Part shown: piece by piece, positions 49,101-61,812 of the stretch
How positions within the stretch are numbered: the stretch's first letter is position 1
Layout: the number at the start of each line of letters is the position of its first letter
NCBI RefSeq assembly: GCF_003073045.1
Contig: NC_037600.1
Location: 11,086,758-11,150,757, forward strand
Direction: 5' to 3'
DNA: 64,000 bases
Source of the DNA: Pomacea canaliculata
Lineage: Eukaryota > Mollusca > Gastropoda > Architaenioglossa > Ampullariidae
Program-made: the position numbers and the translations under genes
The notes under the pieces: generated by a model
What the model saw: the letters and a program-made list of their open reading frames with translations, nothing else
What the model was told of the DNA's origin: nothing
Database searches by the model: none

Positions 49101-49496
49101 AGTGCAGATTGATGCACATTATTATATTCAAGGAATTTCTAAAGTCTATTTCCTATTAAAAGGTTTATTCTGAGACTAACAGGCAGTTACATTTGATTTC
49201 ATCCTTTGAGCTTTGTAGTGTTTGAGTAGAACTGCTCAACATACTATCATCGTTACTAGTTCCCCTTTTTTCTCTTTTGCTTTCCTTTAGTCGTATTTTT
49301 AGAGGCCATTTTATCTTTTCTTAAACCAGAAGAAGACACACAATAAACTCAGTCGTACCACCGCCACCATAAATCACAGTTAAGCAGCTTTCCACAGAAG
49401 TGTTTACAAGTCACGTACAGTGTATTTACAACTACTGTACTGTCTGCTGTGCATTTCACTCATTTTCACAAAACTGCGTTAAAGCTAAAGCAAAAC
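46172..49496. other. 3.3-kb insert with no recognised gene
   Basis: Compared with the TN1-TN2 intergenic region, homology stops near 46166 and resumes near 49500. ATTAAGA occurs at both borders. Inside I see only short scattered open frames, a two-copy tandem repeat at 47410-47496, a TCACGTGATGACATCA stretch near 48592-48607 and AT-rich sequence. It may be a mobile element too old or unfamiliar to name, or ancestral DNA deleted elsewhere. Confidence 0.5.
47410..47496. repeat. Two-copy 47-bp direct repeat
   Basis: Both units begin GAATATATTCTCTGGGATC and contain CACACAAGATCCAAAGC. They are adjacent and nearly identical. Confidence 0.85.
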
Positions 49497-50083
49497 ATTA
49501 AGATGTGAGCTATGACTCAGTGCCTCGTGAAAGTGTTTACCTACTCAGTATGGAAAGTTTTTTTTTAACAAATGAATAGAGAAATTTTCTTCACGCAGAG
49601 GCACAGAAACTGTACGTAATAATTTTACTTATTATGTAGCAGGAGCAAAGCACACAACGTATGATTATTTTAATTGTTGATAAACAGTAACTTATGAACA
49701 ACCTTTTTTCAAAATTAATGAACACAACCAGAAGCCAAAGGTCGATTCAAGGTATTTAACAAGTAACTAATTGACAGCAGCACTTATGTGTATACTTATA
49801 TAGTGCTGACACAATATATTATATTTGCTAAAATAATATATCATCCCACTCCTCTTCATGCTAAAAAGTTTTCCCTCTTTTCTTTATGTGTGTGTGTAAG
49901 GGGGAGGTAGCTTTATTTTTTTTTTGTTAATCTCTTTCAACTGGAAAAAATCCTACACAGATGCAATGTGTACTCGTCTTGTTTTGGATAGCAAACAGTC
50001 TGACAAAACAAATTCACTAGAGCTCTCATTGGTAATATCAACTCCCAGGTTGGTGTCATCCTCGATCACAAAAAAATTCTACT

Positions 50084-50089
50084 TTTATT
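50084..50089 (-). terminator. Possible polyadenylation signal of TN6
   Basis: AATAAA lies on the minus strand about 27 nt past the stop, at the same relative place as in TN2. Confidence 0.35.
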
Positions 50090-50115
50090 CTCTAAGCCTT
50101 GTTCTCTGATATTCT

Positions 50116-52900
50116 TTATGTTCTCCAAGATGTACGAAGGGCTGTCACCTGTAAAACAGACAACAGAGCAGCAGGTACAAACAATGTACAAGTGTAAACT
50201 TTAATAAATTGAAAAAACGTTTTATGCCAACTCCAGGAGATAGGTAAGACAAGTGTCTTCTCTTTATTGTTCATTAACAGCAGTTTTCTAGACAACTTCA
50301 TGTAATCACCGTTAAAGAGACCGTTATAGTCTGCCCAGGCAATCCCAAACTCCTCTGTGTAATATAAAGTGTGTTTGTGTTAAGACCTCGACTGTTTACG
50401 ATTGTGTAGTGTGTTGTCGTCACTGCAGATAACTAAACATTCTTTAGTAGGGAGACTAGTGTTCACTGTAAACTCATTTGAGGCATTCCTTAATAGGCCT
50501 GTGGGGCAGAAAGAGTGTGTGAAGTTTGTGAAGGAAAGAGTCGGGAGTAATGTAGTTCCTTGCCCAGAAAATGGGGGAAAATAAAGGAACGACATGCCTG
50601 GACAAGTCCCAAAGTTGACAGAAGAACCTCACCAAAATGTTACAAATATTACAAAGGTTCTACCTCCCTCATAGTTGTAACAGGTGGAACTACTGGAGAA
50701 GCCAACAGAGGCTCATTTGTTTCAAAGAATATTGAGATTTTACTCGGAGGCGTGGATAACCGTCGCTACTCCCAGACTAACGGAAAAGATCCACTAATGG
50801 ATAATTTTCTTTTTGTGTTGTGATTAGTCTAACAACCTAGTGACCCAGAGATGCTACCTTTGCTTTTCAAAAGGCCTCGTGGCGGACATCTTGAGTGAAA
50901 GTAGTTTATAGTTTGTGAAAACCAATTAGCGGATCCATATCCATTATCAGACATTGGAATTTCTTGGTTTTCAAAAAAACAAGCTTTAGAGACTGTGACC
51001 CAAGTCGTCCTACTTAATTCAGAAAACTTTGAGATAGTGTAGAATATATAAATAGATATAGAGTGATTCATGTGTTTATGTATTTACTTTTGTGTTTACA
51101 ACCCTGCATGACGTTCTTTAGTAAAATTGATCGTAAAGATACAGTGTTTGGTTGTAAACATATCTACATTAAGGATCATGCTTAGAAAAGAGAAAAAGAA
51201 TTTCAAAGAAAATAAGTATTACAACAGCAAATGAAGCTAATGAAGTAAAAATAAATTCCACTGGGCACTGAGACACCCACTGATCTATGTTTGTTTTCTT
51301 CTGTCAGTGTCAGTGTCTGCCTGTATGACTGACTGTGGTGTTTGTGATAACCTGTGTCTCTTACCTTAACAACTGAACTGCTAATACTAAATACAGCAAA
51401 CCAGGGTTGTGTAGCAATTTTTGCTGCAACACCCTGGTCCTGTCCGTTGATGTAGAGGTGAAGGTCGTTGCATGAGGTCACCAGTACCCCGACTCGACTC
51501 CCGACTTTAAGTCTCCCGAGTTCTTTTGTGAGCGGTATCGCCATCTACATATAAATACCTGATATTTTTATCTTAATAATAAAATATTGGGCGTGGAGTG
51601 AGCCCCCCACCTTGACCTCCGTCTTTAACTCTAACACGCACTTCTCGACAATTATTTTTTGTAACTGAGTACGAGAAAAAATGCTTAGTATTTCCGAAAA
51701 ATGTTAGGTATGAGTAGGGTGATTTCATTTACTTGATGTACAAAAGAAGATTTTGTTTAAACACTAGGGTCTAATTTATTTAGGTCAGTAAAAGCTTTAG
51801 TTCAATTTCTCCAAACGGATTTTCCTCGGCTTAGGAAAACATTTTTACAAATCAAGTCTTAGAACACACTTCCATTTTTTTCTCCACAATTTTATAAAAT
51901 TTACCGTCCAAAAAAATCAAACCGCGAAAATAACTTATCCTATTTCACCTAAGCAAACATATACGCATTCGTCTAAGTCTCTCTTATCGGCCTCATTCTA
52001 CATATTTAGATGTCTGTAGGTTTTTATTTACAGTAAGCAAAGATTTTGATTTCAATTTGGAAATAAATTTTTTGACCGAAGATTTACCTGCTCATTAGAA
52101 ATAAAAGAAAAGAAAATTAAGCTAAGCCTTCAATTGTGCTTTGTGTAATAAAAAAAGATAAAAAAAGTGAATGTCACTTAGCTTCCTCTCTTACACGTGG
52201 ACCAAACCACAAGTCATCTGCACTCACAGATATAAAGACTTACATGTTTTTGCTGGTACAAGACCCAACCTGGCATGATGATTACGGAGTCTTGCAGGTC
52301 AGTAGACCATGTTGTCACAGTAAGGCCTGCAGGAGAAATTGTTGTCACACCCAGTGCTAGCTCGGTGTACCCATCTGTTACTGCGTCCACTCTGACCTGC
52401 GTCAACATCCCAGTGTCATGACATGTCAAGCTGTGACAGTTGATTAAGATGACTATTTGCACTAAAGGATGTCAATCTCTCGGTAAAGCCACAAGCGTGA
52501 AAAGAGAAAGAATGTATTGAGACTACTCAATCCGTCGTAAGTAAGCTGTCATCAACGTGTATTAACGATTTTAAGAAAATGGAAACTAAATCATTCAAAA
52601 TGATTTTTTGTTCGCGTCTGTAAAAGAAAGAAACATAAATAAAGTAATTTTTAATCTGAAGCCCGATTTATTACTAACAGTACTAATCATCATTATAATG
52701 ATAATCGTTGTCATCATCATAGTTTTAGTGAAATGTCTTACTTCATACAAGACGTTCGCTAACATAGGGTCACGTGACACGACCACCCAGTCACCGATAG
52801 TATTCAGCTCTATCTTCTCCGCGGTCCTGTTACCGTTCGTCAGACGAATGTTCTTTCCGCAGTTGTCATGGAACACAAAGACTGGTGGCTGAGGGTCAAA
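50116..52900 (-). CDS. TN6 NHR exons
   Basis: NHR1: FDPQPPVFVFHDNCGKNIRL and VVVSRDPMLANVLYE. NHR2: VRVDAVTDGYTELALGVTTI then SPAGL. NHR3: MAIPLTKELGRLKVGSRVGV, LVTSCNDLHLYI, NGQDQGVAAKIA and WFAVFSISSSVVK. End: VTALRTSWRT. The NHR2 donor is CAT|GTAAGT. Confidence 0.85.
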
Positions 52901-55900
52901 CTGTAAAAAATATTCTCTTGTCCATGAAAATTATACACATATCTATAGTATACTGTGTTTACTTACTAAAAATGTTTGTGTATTAGTGTTATGATTTCTA
53001 TTTGATAATTATTTTTTCTGCTGACATCTACAATCATACTCTTCGGAAAGTCTTATGTCTATAAGAGTCCACTTCCCATACATTAAATCATATCACACAT
53101 TAACCTTTACATTCGTTTGAAGAATTTACAGGCGATGAAATAAAACATTCATTCTGAAATAAATTTAGCGAAACTACAACAGACTGTGTGTGTCTGTAAG
53201 TTTTTATGTAAGGAAATGGGATATACACTTTTGTGATCTGCGTTTTGCTAGCTACAGTGTTAGTCCTGACATTTATTTAAGCTCTAAACAACAGTCACAA
53301 CAGGATGTTGATAAAGATGTATAACAGTTTGTCACGGACCATCCGCAGACATGCGCATTCTTTCCAAAAACCAATATAAGATCGCTTAAGGGTGGGCGTC
53401 CCTCCTTAGAGGCACCACTAATTATTAGAACCAAACACAAGTTTACAAGTAGACAAAATATGCACAGTAATCCACAGTCAATAATAATAACACTCCATCA
53501 CGTACACACCATCAAAGTTTACCAAGTCACTGCCGGAATCCACACGGCACCAATTTAAAGAGTTACAATAATAACACACCATCAAAGTTCAACATGTCAC
53601 TCAGCCGGAATCCACACGGCATCATATGAAGAATTACCATAATAACACACCATCAAAGTTCAACATGTTAATAACCGTTTAGTCCCTGCAGCTCTCCAGT
53701 CCCCTGGTTTCTTTTAGTCTACTTTAATCTTTTCTTCTACAGTTCAATAAATGATAAAAGAGTGTTTTTACCATACCGATAAGTTACTGTCAGGCGGGGT
53801 AGAACAATATGCAGCTGGGATAAAACTTAGAGGGAAACCATCCCTCCTCCGGCGGTTAGTTTCAGCTGACCAGGCACCCTCCCTGGTGGTGGTCGGTACG
53901 TCCGCGTAAGGAAGCCCCCTCCTTACTCCGAGTCCACTGCTCCTGCTCGCCCACGTCGGTGTGCAGTTTCTTGGCCCCCAAGAATGTGCACGGCCGGTTG
54001 CTCTCACCACAGAGCTCCCACGGCGATGATTTAGTTTCAGCTGACCAGGTACCCTCCCTGGTGGTGGTCGGTACGTCCGCGTAAGGAAGGGCAGGGTAGC
54101 CCCCTCCTTACTCCGAGTCCACTGCTCCTGCTCGCCCACGTCGGTGTGCAGCTTCTTGGCCCCCAAGACTTTGCACGGCCGGATGCTCTCACCACAGAGC
54201 TCCCACGGCGATGACGCGGACTACAGAAACACGATGTACATCCACAGTAGTACATCTGCACTAGTACATCTCCCGTAATACAGCCACTGTATCACATCCA
54301 CAGAGATGGTACTACCACAAAGTAGATCCCCCGTAATACATACATATTTTTACGTCCACAGAGATCGTCGAGTCGGTGAATTAAAACCACAAATCCACCA
54401 AATTATCATCAGCCGCCCCCTGGCCACTTATGGTCGGGCTTAAATATACCCACCCCAGTCTCTCTAGACCAGGTGTCAGCACTGCCTGTCCCGCACGTGG
54501 TCTTCGCTGAAGTGCGTCGCAAGCATTTTCTAAAAACAAACCGTCAACACCGGATGTCAACCTTCCCCCATCCCGTCTTGCCCCCTCTACTACGCAGTTG
54601 TCCGTTACACAGTTAAATTTCCTCTGTTTACTTTGAGAGCTGTAGAAACAAGTAATGAACAATTATCTAGTGATGCTGTGTAGATACTTTGTGTCCTCTT
54701 AAACCTTTTTACAAGAGCCTTCTCATAGAACTTGCTTATCGTTAGATCGTGTGTTTGAGCGCACGTTCGGTTGTATCCAGTTAAGTTCAAATGTAATTGT
54801 TGAGTGTATCGGTATCGCATGCAAAAATACAAAAGGAAAGTATGCTTTGAATCTATCACAATGCTTCCTAAAATAATACATTTCCTGAACACATGTCACA
54901 TGACCAGACTGTTTTCATAATATATTTTAAGATGGTTAAAGATTCTAACGACCTGCTTGTTAAAACTTAAGCACCCCGATGTGGTGAGAAATCAGCGGGC
55001 ACAGATAACACAGATATATGGCAAACGTGCTTTCTCTCTGTTTTGAATCACATATATATACACACTACATATAACTCCATTTTCGCTTTGTCACTAGCTG
55101 CTGATACAAGGGATTGAAAAAGGTTTCTGAAGAAATGGAAAAAGACTAGCAAACAAAAATTTTGTTTAAATGTTACAAAAACCCCGAAGAAAGAGAGAGA
55201 ATTAATTTGACAGATCTTAACCATAGAATACTCTTCATTTAATCAACAAAGTCGCTGATGTGATTCAATACCCAACTGTAAATGGAAAATTATAGACATA
55301 CTTTCTTCCAGCTGTTAGAGCTTTTACAGTTGAGGAAATTAAGCAAAAGTTCAAAACTGTTTCTTTATATGTTTTATGATATATATATATAGACGATGCT
55401 AAAAATATTGAAAAATTGTTACCTGGTTTTTCTTTACAAACTTTTTCTTTTTGGAAGAATCATTTGGCAGGTAGTAACAGAGAGAGAAGATTGAGAAATA
55501 TGCGATGGACTTGGACTGCTAAATGTAATATTGCATTGTTCCCCTAAATGAGTTACTTGTGAAATTTCTAGGCGTGTAATATAATGGAAAATAGGTGAAA
55601 AATATTTTACACAATTTACATACAAACTTGCATATAGCTACATTAATACATATATCAGGAGTACAAATAAAATGTGTGAAAAAGATTATTTACCTTGATT
55701 TGCTTATCAGTCTTTTCCACTTTAAACGAGCAGCTTGAGAAGGAACTCTATTAACAGACAGAGAGCATTGAGAAACATGTCATTTGATGATCCCAAACTT
55801 GATTAACAGTCTGAAAACAAGACTCTTTTAAGAATTTTTCTTTGAGTTAGTTTGCATATTTAAAAAAGGTTTATATCATTTTCTGCTTCTCTTTATTTTA

Positions 55901-57825
55901 ATGTTTATTCTTTTCAGTCACTCTAACAGACATTTAGTAGTGAGAGAGACAGAGAACGTCGTTACTCGTTGACTTCATTAAATCGTTCACTTGCTTCACT
56001 GACCACAACTAATGGCTCTTATATGTTTCATCTTGTATTTAGCGTATTTAAATAATATACATATACATAAACACATTAAAGTTTAAAAATCTATTATATG
56101 TATATTACCAAAAACAGTTATTTATTATGATTGCATACTAGTTTCACATACCATTAGTATGGGGTCTTAATTTGTCTGTTACTGAATGCATTTGATGTCC
56201 TAATTAATATAAAAGTAAAAATAGACATTTAAAAATGAATGGTTTGTCCATAAATATGCATATCTATACACTTTTATAATATAAATTAATACAAATAATA
56301 CAAATTAAATGTGTAATGTATAAATCTATTACAAACATCAATATAGTATCTTAAAATATATAACAATTGCTCATTACAATGTTATCCCAAATAAAAAATT
56401 GGAATACAATTTACTAATAAATAACGGGTCTAAGAATTTTCCTGACGAGTTACCCTAAGTGACTCTTACTTATACGACCAAGTTAATGTAAGTATCAACC
56501 GTTATCACAAACACGCAGAGTAACATCTTTTTTCTCTTTCTCTCAAAAATGTTTACAGACTACACATAACAGCACAGAATGGGATTTTATGTACACACAC
56601 ACCTTTATCTATCGCATTGTAACTTGGACACACTCTCGCTGGATACTTCTAGCAGAGAGGAAAGGACAATGAAAGAAGGATGGCTGAAAGACGAGGAAAC
56701 CTGTTTCTTTTAACAAAAAACAAATTAATAATACAACAAAAAGCAGTTAACCTTTTTTTTAAACTTAGTCCTCAGATGCTCCAATTTCAGGAGCTCGTTT
56801 TTTATCCGACCCACAACTTCTTGACTCCATTCTGCACTTGACAAGGGTATCTCCCACACCACTTGTTTCAAGTCAGCGCTGAGGTCAAGGCTGTTGACCC
56901 TGTCTGTCAGAGCCTGTGTCATGTGTATCAGTGCAGGACGTGGTGACACTGCCACCGCTCGCGTCACAATGAGTTTGTGTGACGTCACCTTCCCTACACG
57001 GTTGCTAAGGGCAGTCTTGACGTCACGTAATGAATTCCTGATTTGAAGATGTGATACACGAGTCTTGTCCTTTACCTTGTCACGAAAATCTTCCACCAGC
57101 TTGTGAAGACGGTCACATGTCTTGTCTACTTGCGCCATGTCTTCTTGTTCGCTGACATCAACTTCCTGTAGACGTGACGTCACCTGACCTATAGCCTGCT
57201 CTAGCTTCTGCTCCGCTTCTACCAGAATCTTTGTTAGGTGGGTAAGTGAGTTTTCAGCTGAATGTATTTCAAAATCAAAATCGCTTACTTTTAAACATCC
57301 ACTGTGTTTCTGAACCTTACAGGATTTGCAGACAACGAGTCGGTGACAGAAGCAAAAGCTGTCCGCCTGTTTGTCACCGTGGTCAGCACACAGTGCAGGG
57401 CGGCTGGCAGCCAGACGTTCAGGTGTCACAGTGCTGATACTCTCCACATCGTGACTGCGGCTCATCGAAAGTTTTCTGTGAGCCTTTGTACACGCTGTAC
57501 ACAACATGTCCTGACACTGCAGACAGATGAAGTCCGCCCTGACGTCCTCACACACACAACAAAGGTGATCTTTACTCAGCACACGAGCGCTCTCCACCAG
57601 CGCTTCCATCACAAAGTCTGTCGGCAGGGCGTCAACAGTGTCAGACGAACTTCCATCTGACTGCTCTACTATAGGACATCTACACAGCGGACACCCGGCA
57701 TCAGGTTTGGAATCCATCCAGGAAATGACACATTCTCGACACAGGAGATGACCACAGGGTAGAATCTTTGGTGTGGTGAGTTCTTCTGTGCACACAGCAC
57801 ACTCTCTTTCGTGTGGCTCAGCCAT
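50116..57825 (-). CDS. TN6: TRIM-NHR gene, open, mosaic of TN1 and TN2
   Basis: Predicted 532-residue protein. Exons: 57825-56752 (358 codons), NHR1 52900-52742 (53), NHR2 52396-52244 (51), NHR3 51544-51365 (60), last exon 50148-50116. The start is MAEPHERE; the ATG 33 nt upstream precedes the acceptor (CCTATAATCAG). Exon 1 and its 3' intron sequence (to about 55.29 kb) match TN1. From about 54.85 kb leftward the intron, NHR exons and 3' flank match TN2. The long first intron (3.85 kb) carries a 1280-bp solo LTR at 53330-54609. No frameshift or stop is seen, so this could be a working recombinant gene. Confidence 0.88.
53505..53665. repeat. Tandem repeat within the solo LTR
   Basis: About two and a third copies of a roughly 70-bp unit with recurring CACACCATCAAAGTT and GGAATCCACACGGCA motifs. 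Confidence 0.75.
53856..54214. repeat. Two-copy tandem repeat (about 175 bp) within the solo LTR
   Basis: Units start at TTAGTTTCAGCTGACCAGG (53856 and 54031) and end with CTCCCACGGCGATGA. The second unit carries a short GGGCAGGGTA insertion. It is far more GC-rich than the surrounding intron. Confidence 0.85.
56752..57825 (-). CDS. TN6 exon 1: RING, two B-boxes, coiled coil
   Basis: 358 residues. The RING has TEELTTPKI where the others have TNDFTTPKI, with all eight ligands kept. B-box 1: CCVCEDVRADFIC to HRKLSMSRSH. B-box 2: CADHGDKQADSFCFCHRL, where a Cys replaces the Tyr next to the zinc-binding His of TN1. The coiled coil starts EIHSAENSLTHL as in TN1. The donor AAG|GTTAAC is weak and shared with TN1. 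Confidence 0.88.
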
Positions 57826-58399
57826 CCTGGATTCTAAGTTACTGATTATAGGAAACATACAGACAAGTTAGAGGGACAATAACACAAATTTAATGCAAGA
57901 AAATTAATGTAAATTGTGAACTATTGTTTCAGGATTTTTTGCAGACATTTCTATCGCTGCTGGTTTTCTTAACCGTGCTCCGTGACATGTATGTGTGTTG
58001 TGATTAGAAGAAAAAAAGCAAAGGATGGAGAGACTAGAAAAGAAAAGCGAAGGAGCAGCAGAATAGTGAAAAGATAAAATTTTTTTCTCTTTCTAAAACG
58101 AAACATGAGAAAGTCTCCTAAAGAGAATATCAGAAAGTTATTCGATTATAATACTTCTTTTATTATTTCTGATTGATAATTATTCACAAATATTTTAATG
58201 TCATCAGCTTTGGCAGGTTCTTTCAGTGACAACCTATTTTTTCGCGGACATTTACAATTGTATTAACTTTCTTATTTTAACAAAGACCAGAACCCGAATT
58301 GATGAGGTGTAAAGTAATGTTTATGTCAGTAGCTTCTCTTTTGATTTTATTTATTTTCTAGAAGTTACCAACCACTAAAGCATACTGTAAATTAACTAA

Positions 58400-58650
58400 A
58401 TACCTATTGACTGTTATTACACAACGACTGACCTACCTGAGTCACACTGTTGTCACAAAGATGGCGGGTTGCTGTATCCACTGACCCAGATGTTGGCGAA
58501 TGTGTTAACGATATGTGGTGTATTGCAATGTTATGATACTGTTTACTTACTGCCGCTCCTTCTAATGAACGAGTTAGGTGAGAGTTGGCTGTCTGGCCTG
58601 ACAATATACCTCAATATTTCAGACTAAAATGTCCAGAAACTTATCTTTCA
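58400..58650 (-). promoter_or_regulatory. Leader module upstream of TN6
   Basis: The minus strand has a donor-like CAGTAAGTAAAC, then AACCCGCCATCTTTGTG and GTGACTCAG|GTAGGTCAG. It lies about 0.6 kb upstream of the TN6 start codon. Confidence 0.48.
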
Positions 58651-59345
58651 CAACGTCTTCTCGCTATCACGACAGGCGGAGCAGTGACAATAACAATCAG
58701 GTTTACGTGACGTTCATAGAATTACATCTACTAATCTGGGAATTCCCGTCACAGTAGTTCAATCCACTTTTCGTTTCGTTCCTTTTTATCTTTTATTTTA
58801 GAGAAATCGGCTTAGCTTACATCGATTACTTTTTAAAAATTCTTTTGTACATATACAGTGACCTCTACTTATTTCTGTTGAAATTCGTTGAATCACATTA
58901 TACATCATGATCGGTTATTCTGCCACATTGTAAGAAATCAAGAGTGTGTGAAATGGGATGGAATGACAGCTTTTGAAAAGACCTGATTAGACTGTGGATG
59001 GTGTGATCCAGGGCTGAACGTGTTGCATTGAATAAAAGCTGTGCTAGGTAGCGTACTCATCACTTAAGAAAAGAATCTTATCTTCATTAGCGATTGTTTG
59101 TGTACGTGTGTATTTTCGGCTTCATTATTGATCAGTATTGATTTTATGTGTACATTCTCTTGAGAATCATAGCGCAGAAGTATTTACAAATTTTATTTTG
59201 TGCAATATAGAACTACAACAAAAAAGGAACTGTAAATATTTTACCTATACTGACTGCGATTTCCAGGTTAACACAAGATTCACATTATAATACTATTAAA
59301 TCGCATTAGAAAGGCCCGTAGCCCTACCAAATTTAAAATTATTCG

Positions 59346-59355
59346 GCGCATGCGC
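59346..59355. promoter_or_regulatory. NRF1-type palindrome GCGCATGCGC (TN7/TN6 interval)
   Basis: Same palindrome and AGTACATAC flank, about 800 bp past TN7. Confidence 0.5.
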
Positions 59356-60157
59356 AGTACATACTCGGTGGCGGTTAGGACCAATCGTCTTTTACTAGCT
59401 ACACTCTTTCATCTTCATTGATGCAAATAAAGGGTCAATAGAATCAAAGAAAATTTCATAGTCTTAAAAAATCACTTTGAAGTCAGTAATAATTGTAAGT
59501 AATTAATAATTTTAGTTAGTGGACAACAAAAACAAAGCAAAACCAATGAAAGGGAAGCGAGACTCTCGAGTCCAGCACAGTCTGCCTGTGTGTAGCTCTT
59601 CCACCTTCTACGCTGTTGTACAAAACTTTTTCTGGTGTTACTATCGTCAACACCTTTGTGAACAAGTGATGACAACTGGACATTGAGTGGTTTTATTTTT
59701 AAACCTTTTTCTTTCATTTTTACGGTAGATAAATATTTGCTTATTCATAAGCAGCATTTTATTACAGAACACAATCATGTAAATGCTAATTTAAAGATAT
59801 TAATTTAAAAAAATAATTTCTGGAAACACTATTATGTAGACGTTTTTGTATTGTTTACACAAGATAAAACACGGACTTCTTTTAATTTCAAGATTTTCCT
59901 ACTCTTTTCCTTTTTGTGTCGGGTGAGTGAAGAGTAGCTCAAACAAAAGCAAAATATGTATTTTTCCCCTAGTTGTTAATGTCTATCAATAGAAAAAGTA
60001 ATCATATGCAAAACATATGTACTCTTCGCGTATAATAAACAGGTTAACAAAACAAACTAGTGTTCTTATTGGTGGTATCACTACGCAGTTAAATGTCTTC
60101 GTCAGTAACACAAATATTCCTCTTTTGCTGCTTCAGGCTTCTTCTTCTTTAATTTTT

Positions 60158-61812
60158 TTATGTCCGCCTTGATGTGGGAAGGGCTGTCACCTGTTAAACA
60201 AACAACGAGGCAACAAGAACAGAACATAATGTTTTACCTATACAGCAAATAAACATTTTTGAAATCTCCACTTTCCGGGTAAAATCTGTACGTCAGCGGC
60301 AGGAAAAGTACTTATAATGTTCACACATTTTTTTTTACTTTAACTTCAGACTTCTGGGCATTTTCACGTTGTCACAGTTTAATAGTTATACTATCTCTAT
60401 CCGATCCGACACTATGCTGTATAACTTGTCTCTCACCTTAATGACTGTATCGTAAATACTAAAGACAGCAAAACATGGTCGTAATACAGATTTTGCTGCC
60501 ACACCCTGGTCCTGTCCGTCGACGAAGAGGTGAAGATCGTTTGATGAGTCCACTAGGACCCCGACTCGACTCCCAATTTGAAGTTTCTGGAGACCTTCTC
60601 CTAACGCGTTCAACACCTGAAGACAAATACCTATTAATTTAAGCTTTTAATAAAATATTAAATATTTACACTAATCCCCCACCTTGAATCACGTCTTTAA
60701 TTGCAATGTGCCCTTTCCAAGAATTATTTGTAACTGTGTATGATAACAAAAATTCTTCCTGCCTTCCGAAAACTATTGGGTAATGGCTATGATGGTTGTA
60801 TTGTTTCGTGACACAAAGGTCCTGACTTACGACTGAGGTCTGATTTATAATGAGGTCAGGTAAAGCCTTAATTAAATTTCTTTCTCCTTACTATGTATTC
60901 CTCGGCTTAAGTCAACATTCCCACAGATTTGTGGGAATCACCTACTTCCTATCTTATACTCATTCAAGCTGAACGTATACATAAGGGATTTTTATGTCTT
61001 GTTGAAATTTCCCTGTACACTGTGATGTTGTTAGGCACATATCTACAGTAGACAAAGAAGTTTGGGTAAATAGCATGTCACTAATTAGTGTGTACTAATT
61101 AGAACACGATCATTTAAGTAAACCTTTAAAATGCTGAGTTAACATGAAAAAAGTGAAGGAAGACCAAACCACAGAGCCATTTGTTTGTACATGTAGCCAT
61201 GGAAACTCACAGTTTCTCCTTGGTGGAGGACAAAACTGGGCCCTACAATGACGGGGTCTTTCAGGTCAATGGACCCGTTTGTCACTAGCAGCTGGTCAGG
61301 AGGGATTCCTGTGACACCCACGAATAGTTCACTGTATCTTGCTGATACTGCGTCCACTCTGACCTGTGTCAACATTACACTATCATGACATGCCAATATG
61401 TGACAGCTAATTAGGGCGAGTACTTGATCTACATACTGCCTCTCTCTTACTATAAATTAAACAAAAAGCGTGACCAGAGACATTATGTTATGATACTACT
61501 CAATCCATCGAGATAAGCTTTCAAATTGTCTTCACGATTTGAAGCAAAAATTCAGAATGATTGTTTTGTTTTCATCACTGTGATATAAGAGAAATAGGTG
61601 TGAATGACATTAAATGTTTTACCGTAGCACTTTAAAAAAAATATTACTACTAATAATCATCATACTTCATACAAGACGTTCGTCGACATAGCGTCACGAG
61701 ACACAACCTGCCCGTTGCCCAATGTATACGGCTCAATTTTCTTGGCGGTCATCTTAAAGTTCTTCAGACGGATGTTGGTTCCGCAGTTTTCATGGAACAC
61801 AAAGGCTGCTGG
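60158..61812 (-). CDS. TN7 NHR exons
   Basis: NHR1: FVFHENCGTNIRLKNFKMTA then NGQVVSRDAMSTNVLYE. NHR2: VRVDAVSARYSELFVGVTGI then PPDQLLV. NHR3: LQIGSRVGVLVDSSNDLHLF, VDGQDQGVAAKSV and PCFAVFSIYDTVIK. End: VTALPTSRRT. All exons are open. Confidence 0.84.

Larger units (their letters stand above)
53330..54609. mobile_element. Solo LTR (about 1.28 kb) in TN6 intron 1
   Basis: Starts TGTCACGGACC and ends GTCCGTTACA (TG...CA borders). It is flanked by CAGTT at 53325-53329 and 54610-54614, a 5-bp target duplication. TN2 has the uninterrupted site near 15650. No internal retrotransposon coding region is present, so this looks like recombination between two LTRs. Two tandem repeats lie inside it. 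Confidence 0.82.

Noticed and set aside
53768..54261. Repetitive open frames with VRASGRA.SWGPR
   Set aside because: Fall on the tandem repeat inside the solo LTR; no start context or homology.
57304..57660. Long open frame on the plus strand opposite TN6 exon 1 (118 codons), with similar ones opposite other copies
   Set aside because: It mirrors the highly conserved B-box coding strand and has no family resemblance of its own.
60158..60190. Alternative last-exon reading DSPSYI.. in a second frame
   Set aside because: That frame does not follow the phase-0 NHR3 donor and meets stops in TN3 and TN4, while the VTAL frame ends uniformly in all seven.
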